Below, one piece after another: positions 1-8,071 of a stretch of 25,456 bases of DNA. Origin of the DNA: a virus; the IMG/VR virus record IMGVR_UViG_3300048121_001141, positions 1 to 25,456 of that record. The stretch is one strand, 5' to 3'. The notes beneath the pieces were generated by a model, which worked only from the letters and a program-made list of their open reading frames with translations, had not been told where the DNA came from and searched no databases. Both the position numbers and the translations under genes were made by a program. Numbering within the stretch: position 1 is the stretch's first letter; each line of letters starts with the position of its first letter.

Positions 1-3000
1 AATTTACCCGTTAAAGCCTCCTTGTTATATAATTTTAAAGTTTGACTACTTCCTATGGCATCCAAAACTTCAGCCCCCTCTGCACCCATAGAATATTTTC
101 CATAGTTTTTAATTCCGGTAGCCAAGCCTTGTGGATTTGATAATAAAGCAAATGAAAGGTTACTTCCTAATTCAGCCCCTGCTCTTGGCAAAGAAGCCAG
201 TGCAGCATAGTATCCTAACTTTTTTGCTTTGTCTAAAAACTTATCTGCAACTCCTATCTCTTGATATGTATTATCAAATATAATTGAATTTATTTCTTCA
301 AAAGCATCCTTAACAGCCTTAGCTGTTCCTCTTTGCAGCTTTGTTGAATTAGGGTCAGACTCTATTGTTTCTACAACATTTGATAAGGTTTTATTTACAA
401 TTCTAATCGGCTGAGTCATGTGAAAGTCTAGTAAGGTTTCCTTTGCTGCTCTACCTGCTGAAGATATAGGGTCAAAACTAATAGGCTTCGCTCCCGGTGT
501 ACGCTCTAGCAAAGTCTTTGACTTTGTAGAAGGCTTGGTCATCCTTTCTCTTTTACTTTCAAGCATTTTTTTAACATCTTCACTGTTCTTCATAATAACA
601 TCATGATGAACATAATTGGAAAACAGATTGACTCTATTGCCTCTAAGCACCCCCGAAGTAAACAATGCTTTTTCTGCTAGAGATTGATTAGCTTGGTCAA
701 TTAAACTCAAGGCTTTCTTTTCTCTAGGACTTAGGCTGTTTAGTATTTTATTGTTATCAATTTTTCCTTCAACAGTAAATTCTTTTTTTATTTCTTCTAG
801 TATTTTAATGTCATTCGTTTTAAGAAAATTTTGCTCTTCAGATTTTATTGCATCAACAGTAGCATTAATAAAATCTAGCGCAGATGCAGTACCTTTTTTA
901 CCATCATTTGATTCAAACTCTCTTTGTAATTGATAAGCCATTATCTTATACTTGGCCTTCATAGACTCATTTAATAATCTTTTAGAAAATCTACCTCTCT
1001 TACCCTGAGTCAATAAAGCTTCAGCATCAGAAAGTATGTTATCAATTTTTCCTAAAGCAACTTCATACTTAGAATATTCAGAAGCTAAATAATCAAAAGT
1101 TTCACGAGCAATGTCTTTTTTGTTAAAGTTACCCAGAGCCTCGTCTATGTTTGTTAACGGAACAGCCCCTATTTGTTTTCCTATAACATCTCTTACCCCA
1201 GACCTGCCGAATAAAGTTTTTGCTTTTGCAATAGCTCTTTCAACCCCCTGCTCTAACACATTAAATTTTACCTTCCCTACAGCAGGTGCAATTATTTTAT
1301 TTTTACGGTTTGCCTCTATAGAGGTGACTAAATCAGCTCCCGCTTTAGGAAAATACCCATTCTCTATATTTCCTAAAACATCCTTTAATTTCTCCACCTG
1401 ACTGTAGTTTTTCTTACCATCCTTTTCAATAACTAATCCTTCAATATCCTCTTTAGATAAAGAATTAAGATAATCGGCAAGAACTTTTTCAGGCTTTATT
1501 AAAGAAGGAACTACAATTCTATTAGATATTATGTCTTTTATTTCTTTTTTTAAGTTGTATTTCTTTTTCTTGCGAGGCTTCTTTGATTCTTTTTCAACCT
1601 TTTCTTCTATAGAGTTTAATAATTCATCTGCTTGTTGGAGCGCCAAACCTTTTTCAGGTAATGTAAGAACAGATTTTGTAGCTCCAAAAGCCTCGGCTAA
1701 TGACAGGTAAGAATCAATTTTATTTAATGGTATCTGATTTATATTTATATTAAATAAAGACTCCAGCGCAGGAAATAAATCTTTAGCTGTACCTATTTTA
1801 TTTTTAATGTTTTGCTTCGCTTTTTTTCTTAAAATATCTGCTTTTTGAATCTTGTCAGCCAACTCAGCATTTTTAACAACCTTATCGGCATATTCAATAA
1901 ACTCCTCTACCTTAACTTCATTGTCTACGTTTAAGCTATTTATTTTGTTAGTCAAGACAAAAGCTTGAGCGGCTGTTATTTGCGCTTTGCTTTTAATCCC
2001 TTTTATAAATTCTTTAATCTTAGCTCGTTTCTTTTTTATGTCCAGCTTAGCTTCTCTTGCCGCTCGGGCCTCTAATCTGATTTGGTCTTTAAGAGCTTTA
2101 GCCTCATCAACTGTTATTTCTTTTTTGGGAGTTGCGGTAATCTTTTCAGCGGTTGGCCCTCTCTTTTTACCAAACGCTCCGCCTTCAACTACCTCACCCT
2201 TTTCATCTATGGCTGGCTGGGATAACTGCTCCTGCTCCTGCAACTTTAATAATTCAGCAGGGACTCTCCCCTCTTCGATACCAATCACTAAATCTATATT
2301 AGTTGGAGTTGGCTTCGCTCCTGTAAGCTTCTCAAATTTTAATTCTAAATCTATAAGCCCTGGTGTTTTAGGAGTGCGTTTTATTTTTTTAGCTTTTCCT
2401 ATTTTAGCCGGGGTATTATTCTCCTTTATGAACTGAATTACATCGTCAACCGTAATACCTAAAGATTCTAACCTTTTGCCTGTATCTACAGGTAATTCTT
2501 CTGGCTTTGAAAATTCACTAAGCCAGCCATCTTCTAATGATAAACCTACGGGGTTTCCCATTACATCAAAAGAATCATCAATCCAAACTTTATCTATTTT
2601 AGATTGCTTAGGGGTTTTACCTGTTAGTCTTTGCCAGCTTTCTGAAGTAAATTTTAAGTCAATTAATTTTGTTAAATCTTGTTCATCAATCAGCTCCTGT
2701 TGTTGTTCTTTATTTTTTTCAATTCTTGATTGTTCATCCTTTACAGCTTGAGCCACCTCCCTAACATTAGTGCTTTCATCTGCAATGAATCCAGCGACTT
2801 GTTCAGGCTGTAAGCCTTCAACTGCTTGAGCTTTTTCTCCAGCATCTATATCTATAACCTTTTCAAGTATTATCTTTTCATATTTTGCCCTAGTAGAGGC
2901 AGCAACTTCTTTGCCTTTTTTCTTTCCTGATTTATTAATAATACTTTTTATAGAACCATCTTCGTTAAATAAAACTTGAACTGTTCCTATCGTAAAAGGC

Positions 3001-4841
3001 TCGGTAACTTTTATTCTTTTGGTTTCAAACTTTTCTTTTACTTCAGGCTTCTTCTCAACCTTCTGGTCCTCAACAGTGACCTCTTCTTCCTGTATCCCCT
3101 CGGGTGTATCCTTTCTGGCAATTTCTTGTTCGGTGTCTCCTTCTCCCACTTCTTTGCTATCTCTGGCAGGTTTTGATAAAGGTATCTCCTTTGAGCTTGA
3201 CTTCTGAATGGCATCTTTTTCTTCTTTAGTTAATTCATCTAATTTTTCTAGTATATCTTTGTCAGAAGGCTCAGTAATGCCTTCTTCTTGCAATGCCTTG
3301 ATTGCATCTTCTTTTGTAGCTTCTTTAATGGAAAGCTCAACTCCACCTTCAAGACTAATTTCTTCAAGTCTATCATTAATTTCATCAATACGGTTTCTTT
3401 CCTTCTTTGACAGCGCCTGGTCTTTACCTGCAATTAAGTTTTCTAACTTTCTTTTTTCATCAACCAAAATCATAGCCTCAACTTTTTTGTCTTGAGATAT
3501 GTCTAGGTCTGAAGTTTCATATACTAATGATGCGGCATTATCATACGCTTCTAATATTGCTTTAGCTTCCCCCTCACTAAGAGTGTTATTTTTTACTTGT
3601 TTAGCCAGTGTACCTTCTAAAAAGAGCCTACTGTCTGGCGAAGATATTATTTCAAGCTGGTCTAGTTCCACAGTGGGCTTGCCTTTTTCTATTTTAAAAG
3701 CCTCTGTTATATCTTTGTACTTAGATTTATCTATAAGTTTGTTAAGTTTATTCTTACGCCTCTTTTGAGATATCGCTCTTATTCCAGGAGACAATGTGTT
3801 TAAAGGAGCGCCAACAACACCTCCTATTAAAAATGTATCTAAAGTTTCACCAACAATATTTACAAAGGCTTCTTCATCTCCAGTAACAAAAGCATCAAGT
3901 ATTTTTTGTGACAGTAAAGTTGCCGTCTCTGAACCCCCTTCAATTCCAAAACCTTTTAATAAAGAATTACTAATTTTTTTTGCAGTTACTAAAGCCTGCT
4001 CTTTTGTTTTTCCTGCGAGCTGTTTAAGTATACTTTTAGGTATTAATTTTCTAGTATAGTTTTCAAAAATACCTTCAGCAGTTCCTGTGCCTACTGCGTT
4101 TATAAAAGTTTTATAATCTAAATCTTCTCCTTTTTCTTGTAAAGCCCTGCTTTTTTCTGCCGCACTACCCGCTCCGATAACTCCAATACCACCTGGAATA
4201 AAAGCTAAAGCCAAAGAAGGTGCAGTTCCTACAGCTTCGTCTAGTAAACGGCTAAGACCTCTGCCTACGTTTTCTGAAAATATATCTTCAGTTATTCCTG
4301 TATCGTATTGAGTAACTGTTTCTTGTATCTCCTCAGCGCTTTGTTTTAATTTTCTAGCAGCCTCATTAGAAGCTCCCGTCATCCCCATAACTCCTCCTTG
4401 AGCATTAGCTATACTAGAAATAAAATTTTCTCTTTCTTCTAAAGGTAATTCGTCAAGATAAGATTGCAGCTCAGGGTTAAAAGCGGTGGCTGCGTTTATT
4501 GCGTTTTCAGCAACAAGCATTGGTATCCTGGCAATACCACTTGCCATTTCCAATGCATTTGCTTTAAACTTTTTAAAAGCTTCGCTATCTTCCTCAACAG
4601 GTTCTGGTTGCTCCAAAGAACCAACCGGCGATGGCAATCCCGTACCTTCTTTTTTTTTTAACCCAATTAATTCAGAAAACTGATTTAAATCACCTGTATA
4701 TCCATCAGCGCTAAATAAATTATAAGAATAATCAACAGCCCCAGAGTCTGACATCAACAATTGCGTATAGTCTTCTATTGTGCCATTATATCCGTCTTTA
4801 GTAAATAAATTATATGAATATTGTAAAGCCTCTTCGTTCAT
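1..4841 (-). CDS. Giant internal/ejected virion protein, partial (C-terminus beyond window)
   Basis: An open frame with no stop runs on the minus strand from ATG at 4841 to the left edge, giving about 1613 residues in view. The stop of the gene upstream lies 2 bases before this ATG, so the two are tightly linked. Residues 5-29 and 35-59 are two copies of a motif of the form YSYNLF-x2-DGY-x-G-x3-(Y/F)-x2-L. A Gly/Ala-rich hydrophobic stretch near residues 200-225 (AFIPGGIGVIGAGSA) and another near 335-350 could insert into a membrane. Most of the rest is highly charged, Lys/Glu-rich and helical, with likely coiled coils around residues 450-600 and 900-1100. I see no lysozyme or other enzymatic motif in the visible part; one could lie beyond the edge. 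Size, helical make-up and position at the end of the structural block fit the giant ejected proteins of short-tailed phages. That role is an inference. Confidence 0.8.
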   Translation of the reverse strand, partial: MNEEALQYSYNLFTKDGYNGTIEDYTQLLMSDSGAVDYSYNLFSADGYTGDLNQFSELIGLKKKEGTGLPSPVGSLEQPEPVEEDSEAFKKFKANALEMASGIARIPMLVAENAINAATAFNPELQSYLDELPLEERENFISSIANAQGGVMGMTGASNEAARKLKQSAEEIQETVTQYDTGITEDIFSENVGRGLSRLLDEAVGTAPSLALAFIPGGIGVIGAGSAAEKSRALQEKGEDLDYKTFINAVGTGTAEGIFENYTRKLIPKSILKQLAGKTKEQALVTAKKISNSLLKGFGIEGGSETATLLSQKILDAFVTGDEEAFVNIVGETLDTFLIGGVVGAPLNTLSPGIRAISQKRRKNKLNKLIDKSKYKDITEAFKIEKGKPTVELDQLEIISSPDSRLFLEGTLAKQVKNNTLSEGEAKAILEAYDNAASLVYETSDLDISQDKKVEAMILVDEKRKLENLIAGKDQALSKKERNRIDEINDRLEEISLEGGVELSIKEATKEDAIKALQEEGITEPSDKDILEKLDELTKEEKDAIQKSSSKEIPLSKPARDSKEVGEGDTEQEIARKDTPEGIQEEEVTVEDQKVEKKPEVKEKFETKRIKVTEPFTIGTVQVLFNEDGSIKSIINKSGKKKGKEVAASTRAKYEKIILEKVIDIDAGEKAQAVEGLQPEQVAGFIADESTNVREVAQAVKDEQSRIEKNKEQQQELIDEQDLTKLIDLKFTSESWQRLTGKTPKQSKIDKVWIDDSFDVMGNPVGLSLEDGWLSEFSKPEELPVDTGKRLESLGITVDDVIQFIKENNTPAKIGKAKKIKRTPKTPGLIDLELKFEKLTGAKPTPTNIDLVIGIEEGRVPAELLKLQEQEQLSQPAIDEKGEVVEGGAFGKKRGPTAEKITATPKKEITVDEAKALKDQIRLEARAAREAKLDIKKKRAKIKEFIKGIKSKAQITAAQAFVLTNKINSLNVDNEVKVEEFIEYADKVVKNAELADKIQKADILRKKAKQNIKNKIGTAKDLFPALESLFNININQIPLNKIDSYLSLAEAFGATKSVLTLPEKGLALQQADELLNSIEEKVEKESKKPRKKKKYNLKKEIKDIISNRIVVPSLIKPEKVLADYLNSLSKEDIEGLVIEKDGKKNYSQVEKLKDVLGNIENGYFPKAGADLVTSIEANRKNKIIAPAVGKVKFNVLEQGVERAIAKAKTLFGRSGVRDVIGKQIGAVPLTNIDEALGNFNKKDIARETFDYLASEYSKYEVALGKIDNILSDAEALLTQGKRGRFSKRLLNESMKAKYKIMAYQLQREFESNDGKKGTASALDFINATVDAIKSEEQNFLKTNDIKILEEIKKEFTVEGKIDNNKILNSLSPREKKALSLIDQANQSLAEKALFTSGVLRGNRVNLFSNYVHHDVIMKNSEDVKKMLESKRERMTKPSTKSKTLLERTPGAKPISFDPISSAGRAAKETLLDFHMTQPIRIVNKTLSNVVETIESDPNSTKLQRGTAKAVKDAFEEINSIIFDNTYQEIGVADKFLDKAKKLGYYAALASLPRAGAELGSNLSFALLSNPQGLATGIKNYGKYSMGAEGAEVLDAIGSSQTLKLYNKEALTGK
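4665..4829 (-). repeat. Two 30-residue-period repeats at the N-terminus of the giant protein
   Basis: Residues 5-29 and 35-59 align without gaps. Both contain YSYNLF, then D-G-Y-x-G, then a short helix ending in a hydrophobic pair. The period is 30 residues. The DNA copies have diverged, so this is an old protein-level duplication. I recall similar motifs at the N-terminus of large proteins of marine phages, which would fit a docking or packaging signal, but that is inference. Confidence 0.7.
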
Positions 4842-4843
4842 TA

Positions 4844-6745
4844 TTATGGGTTAAATTTTGCCGCTCCGCTAGTATTATTGTCCGTAGTTGTCGTTCCTGT
4901 TTTCGTTCCTGCTTCAACAGGCACAGCATCAGGGTTATCCTCAGGGGTTTTTCTTGCGTCTGATTTATTATATATATCATACATACCCGCTATGATTCCG
5001 TCAATAACACTTCTTAATGTAGATTTGTCTTTAGGAGAATCATAGTCAATCTTTATATTATTACCATCACCCATTGTTACTCCTGATAAATCTTGAACAA
5101 AAGGAATAAACTCTGGAGGTAGTTTAAAATTTAAAACATCATCCATTCCAGTTCCTACTCCCGTTACTTGTATTTGGCTAATATAAGATTCAGTTCCAGG
5201 AAGAGGATAAATATCTTTTATAACATCTAAAACTTGCCCGGAATTATCTTCATCTGGGTTTGGAAGTTTATCAATTTGTTCTGAAATAGAAACGCCTTTA
5301 TCTCCCTTACTTACCTCTGATTTAGTTTGATATGTGCTAGAGTTTTCAGATGATATCGCAGTTCTTTCTCCAAACAAACCTTTCTCTGTTCTTTCCCTTA
5401 TCTCATTAGACTTTAAATATCCTTGCTTTGCAGTCTCAGCTTTTGTGGCATCATACTTAGGGCTAACTGCAGCCATTAAAGAAACAGCAGTCTCTTCCCT
5501 AGCCTCTACACCGTCTCTCATTATTTTTTCAATAGTCTTGTCTGAAGTGCCATCATTATATTGAATAACATACGAAGTATCTGTCTCGTAAACATTACCT
5601 ATGGAGTTGTTATTGGCTTTAATTTTTTGTAAAGATTCACCAGCAACTGCACCACCAGAAGTTAAATCTAAAGCCAAACCATAGCCTATCTCTCCTTCTT
5701 GTTTAGAAATTCTTTCACCAGGACTTGGTCTTGACGGAGTAGGCGTAGGCATAGCTGTTTCAACCTTATCTACTCTGCTTTCAAACTCTTGCTCTAGCCT
5801 TTCTCTTACTTCTTTTTCTTGAAGAGAGCCTAACTCAGGAACTAAATTGCCAGAGCTTGGTTGCCTAGGGTCAGGCACTAAAAGTATTTTGGAATTATCA
5901 GTAGCTGCTTCACCTCTGTTCTGAGTAAATGAATACCCACCAATCCAATCCGTAAGCATACTACCTACGTTCGTAGAATTGGTCATCATTGAATCTATCC
6001 AATTAGCTTTAGCATCTTTGTATTCAGTGCTTTGCCTAGCGTCTTCTCTAGTCTTTACTCCACCCACATTTTGAGCTAACACTATTTTGGCTAAATTATC
6101 TACACCTTGCTGTACATTTTTATTCCAGTCGTACTTATCTATCTTAATGTTTAGCCTGTTTTTTAAGGCTTGCATGGTAGAAAAGTCATTAGGATTTTTA
6201 CTTAGCTCATTTATACCTCCTTTGCCAGCAACTGTTTTCCCAACACTGAACTGTCCGTTGGTAGGGTTTACATATAACCTGTGGTTTTGAAAGTTTGAGA
6301 ACCCTTCAATCTGCTCCATAAGATACTGCTCTTGAGCAGCGCTAACTCCAGATTGCAGGCGCTCCATTTTTTCTTTGTACTTGGTATCGTATCCTTTAAC
6401 CAGAGCTAACATTTCATTAGTTCCGTCTATAGCGTTTTGCCTCTGTACATTATAATCTTTTAATCTTAACTCACCACTTCTCAATAGTCTATCTTGCATA
6501 AGGCGAACCTCTTGGATACTGTTAGCGCCATCTAAAAAAAACTGGTTAATACCAGTGTGCCCACTTCCCTCTGCTTCAGTAAGAACTTTAGAGAACTCTC
6601 TTGAAGCATCATCTATTTCTTTTTTCTTATCTTCTCTTGCTTTTCTTTCATCAAGAAGCATATCACTTATGCCGCTACCAATAGAAGACCAATCTATTTC
6701 ATTAGCGACTTCTCTTTTTACATAGCCTACATATGTCTTTGCCAT
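4844..6745 (-). CDS. Putative internal virion (ejection) protein, 633 aa
   Basis: It lies 4 bases after the Ala-rich protein gene and 2 bases before the giant gene, so these three form one translational run. No catalytic motif is recognised. Residues 1-130 are charged and helical (IDWSSIGSGISDMLLDERKA, then Lys/Glu-rich). A short Pro-Thr segment, PTPTPSRPSP, lies near residues 330-340. The C-terminal part is more globular and ends in a Thr/Asn/Gly-rich tail (TGTTTTDNN). There is no signal peptide and no clear membrane helix. The position between two probable ejection proteins suggests it is packaged in the capsid and delivered with the genome. An alternative is a tail-associated structural protein. 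The gene call is secure; the function is only inferred from context. Confidence 0.85.
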   Translation of the reverse strand: MAKTYVGYVKREVANEIDWSSIGSGISDMLLDERKAREDKKKEIDDASREFSKVLTEAEGSGHTGINQFFLDGANSIQEVRLMQDRLLRSGELRLKDYNVQRQNAIDGTNEMLALVKGYDTKYKEKMERLQSGVSAAQEQYLMEQIEGFSNFQNHRLYVNPTNGQFSVGKTVAGKGGINELSKNPNDFSTMQALKNRLNIKIDKYDWNKNVQQGVDNLAKIVLAQNVGGVKTREDARQSTEYKDAKANWIDSMMTNSTNVGSMLTDWIGGYSFTQNRGEAATDNSKILLVPDPRQPSSGNLVPELGSLQEKEVRERLEQEFESRVDKVETAMPTPTPSRPSPGERISKQEGEIGYGLALDLTSGGAVAGESLQKIKANNNSIGNVYETDTSYVIQYNDGTSDKTIEKIMRDGVEAREETAVSLMAAVSPKYDATKAETAKQGYLKSNEIRERTEKGLFGERTAISSENSSTYQTKSEVSKGDKGVSISEQIDKLPNPDEDNSGQVLDVIKDIYPLPGTESYISQIQVTGVGTGMDDVLNFKLPPEFIPFVQDLSGVTMGDGNNIKIDYDSPKDKSTLRSVIDGIIAGMYDIYNKSDARKTPEDNPDAVPVEAGTKTGTTTTDNNTSGAAKFNP

Positions 6746-6749
6746 AATA

Positions 6750-7544
6750 TTAATTTGTTGGATTGAGCGCTGCTATTTCAGCGTTAGAGATTAGATTAGG
6801 TGCTGTAAATGCAGCAGTTTCAAGCATTGGACTGCTTACATCAAACATGGGGTTGGTAACTTTAAAAGTGTCTGGCAAAAACACATTTTGTCCTTGATAC
6901 TGACCATATAAAGTTGGGTTTGCTGCCATAGCATTTTGACTTACCATATTACCTCCTACGCTAGAAAAGTCTGGCCCTTTTCTTTGAAACAAAGGAAGCA
7001 ATTCGTTCTTATAATCTAAAGCTGTTTTTCCTATATTTTTTAATCCTTGAAACCCTTGCTGTACAGCTTGCATTTGAGACATTTGTGCGTCTCTTGCTGC
7101 TTGCTGTGCTCCAGCCACACCCATCATTTCTAAGTTAGCTAAACCAGTTTGAAGCCTAGCGTCTTCTTTTGCTCCCATCATCTCTAATTCTAAAAGCCTA
7201 TCTGCTTGTGAGGTAGCAATTTTTCTTTGACCAGCCTGTTGTGCCATTTGAACTCTACCAGCGGTAGCCGCAGCTCCTCTTCCCTCGGCTTCAGCACCTG
7301 CCCGTAAGGCTTGTTCTCCTGAGCTCAGTAGCGCTTCTCGTTCTCGCTCATACACCTCTTTAGGAAGAGAAATTCCTTTTAAGTAATTCGTTTCCAGTAT
7401 TTTTTCTGCTGCTTCCATTGACTTTGCCGCTTCGTCTTCAGCTTTTCTTCTAAGTTTGTTTTGCTTACCAGCCTGTGCAAAGGATAGTCCTGTGCCTGCC
7501 GCCGCTAAAACTGTACCTGCTATAGCAAATCCTACTCCTGCCAT
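6750..7544 (-). CDS. Ala-rich putative ejection protein with N-terminal hydrophobic helix, 264 aa
   Basis: Residues 3-24 form a small-residue hydrophobic helix (GVGFAIAGTVLAAAGTGLSF) that could be a membrane segment. It is followed by a long Ala/Gln/Glu/Arg-rich helical region (about residues 25-165, with AEAEGRGAAATAGRVQMAQQ in the middle) and then a Pro/Asn-rich C-terminus. This layout resembles small internal virion proteins of short-tailed phages such as T7 gp14, which form an outer-membrane channel during genome ejection; no direct homology is claimed. The start codon overlaps the end of the cupin-like gene by 13 bases, suggesting translational coupling. The next gene starts 4 bases after its stop. 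A general coiled-coil structural protein is the main alternative. Confidence 0.85.
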   Translation of the reverse strand: MAGVGFAIAGTVLAAAGTGLSFAQAGKQNKLRRKAEDEAAKSMEAAEKILETNYLKGISLPKEVYEREREALLSSGEQALRAGAEAEGRGAAATAGRVQMAQQAGQRKIATSQADRLLELEMMGAKEDARLQTGLANLEMMGVAGAQQAARDAQMSQMQAVQQGFQGLKNIGKTALDYKNELLPLFQRKGPDFSSVGGNMVSQNAMAANPTLYGQYQGQNVFLPDTFKVTNPMFDVSSPMLETAAFTAPNLISNAEIAALNPTN

Positions 7545-8050
7545 GATTTTTTTATTTTATTAATAGTTTTTTTCGGCAAATCTTTATAGTCATTAGTATA
7601 AACATCAGCCTCTGCTTGTTCAAAATTTTTTGCTTTAGTTTTATATACACAACACCAATCTGTATCTTCATGTATATATAAAACTCTTTGCGCTCCCGCC
7701 TTTGTAAATATTGTTTTAGGAGCCTCTATAGTATTAACCTCTCCATCATCTCCCAAGTAAGAAACCTTACCTCGAAGTAAAAAAGACGGATGGTTTTGTT
7801 TATGAATCATACTTACTACAAACGAACCTTTAGGCATAAATATTTCACGAGTGTATAAGCCTCCTTCAATGTGTTGTTTCAAAGGGAAAAACTCTTGCAT
7901 CTCTTTGGACTGAACATCTCCAGCTTTGTGTTTTACAACGCCTTGTACTTCTTCTAATCGCTTAGAAAACTCTGCAATCTTTTCCCACATCATACCTCTA
8001 TAAGTGGTGATGTTGCTTATTATTTCTACAGGCAAAGCTTCTACACTCAT
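7532..8050 (-). CDS. Cupin-like small protein, 172 aa
   Basis: After an N-terminal helical part (residues 1-60), residues 61-137 read as a single cupin or jelly-roll β-barrel. A strand-rich motif holds G75, H83 and H87 (IHKQNHPSFLLRGKVSYL), followed by a second half with H127 near the end (GAQRVLYIHEDTDWCCVYKT). The HxxxH spacing and the later His resemble metal-binding positions of cupins, but the canonical HxH is not present, so metal binding is uncertain. I recall similar proteins in structural blocks of marine phages; they may be virion-associated or sugar-binding. The gene starts right behind a TAnnTTTG box, so it may head its own transcript containing the ejection genes. Confidence 0.8.
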   Translation of the reverse strand: MSVEALPVEIISNITTYRGMMWEKIAEFSKRLEEVQGVVKHKAGDVQSKEMQEFFPLKQHIEGGLYTREIFMPKGSFVVSMIHKQNHPSFLLRGKVSYLGDDGEVNTIEAPKTIFTKAGAQRVLYIHEDTDWCCVYKTKAKNFEQAEADVYTNDYKDLPKKTINKIKKSWQE

Positions 8051-8057
8051 TTAACTA

Positions 8058-8065
8058 CAAAGATA
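8058..8065 (-). promoter_or_regulatory. Bacteroidetes-type -7 box (TATCTTTG) before the cupin gene
   Basis: On the minus strand TATCTTTG matches the Bacteroidetes -7 consensus TAnnTTTG and ends 7 bases before the ATG at 8050. The context GTATCTTTGTAGTTAAAT closely matches the site before the 607-aa gene. No clear -33 TTG is seen at the usual distance. Confidence 0.4.
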
Positions 8066-8071
8066 CTAATT

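Noticed and set aside
751-4683. Many plus-strand frames of 60-150 codons
   Set aside because: They are shadows of the uninterrupted giant minus-strand frame, with Ser/Phe-rich compositions typical of antisense reading of Lys/Glu-rich genes.
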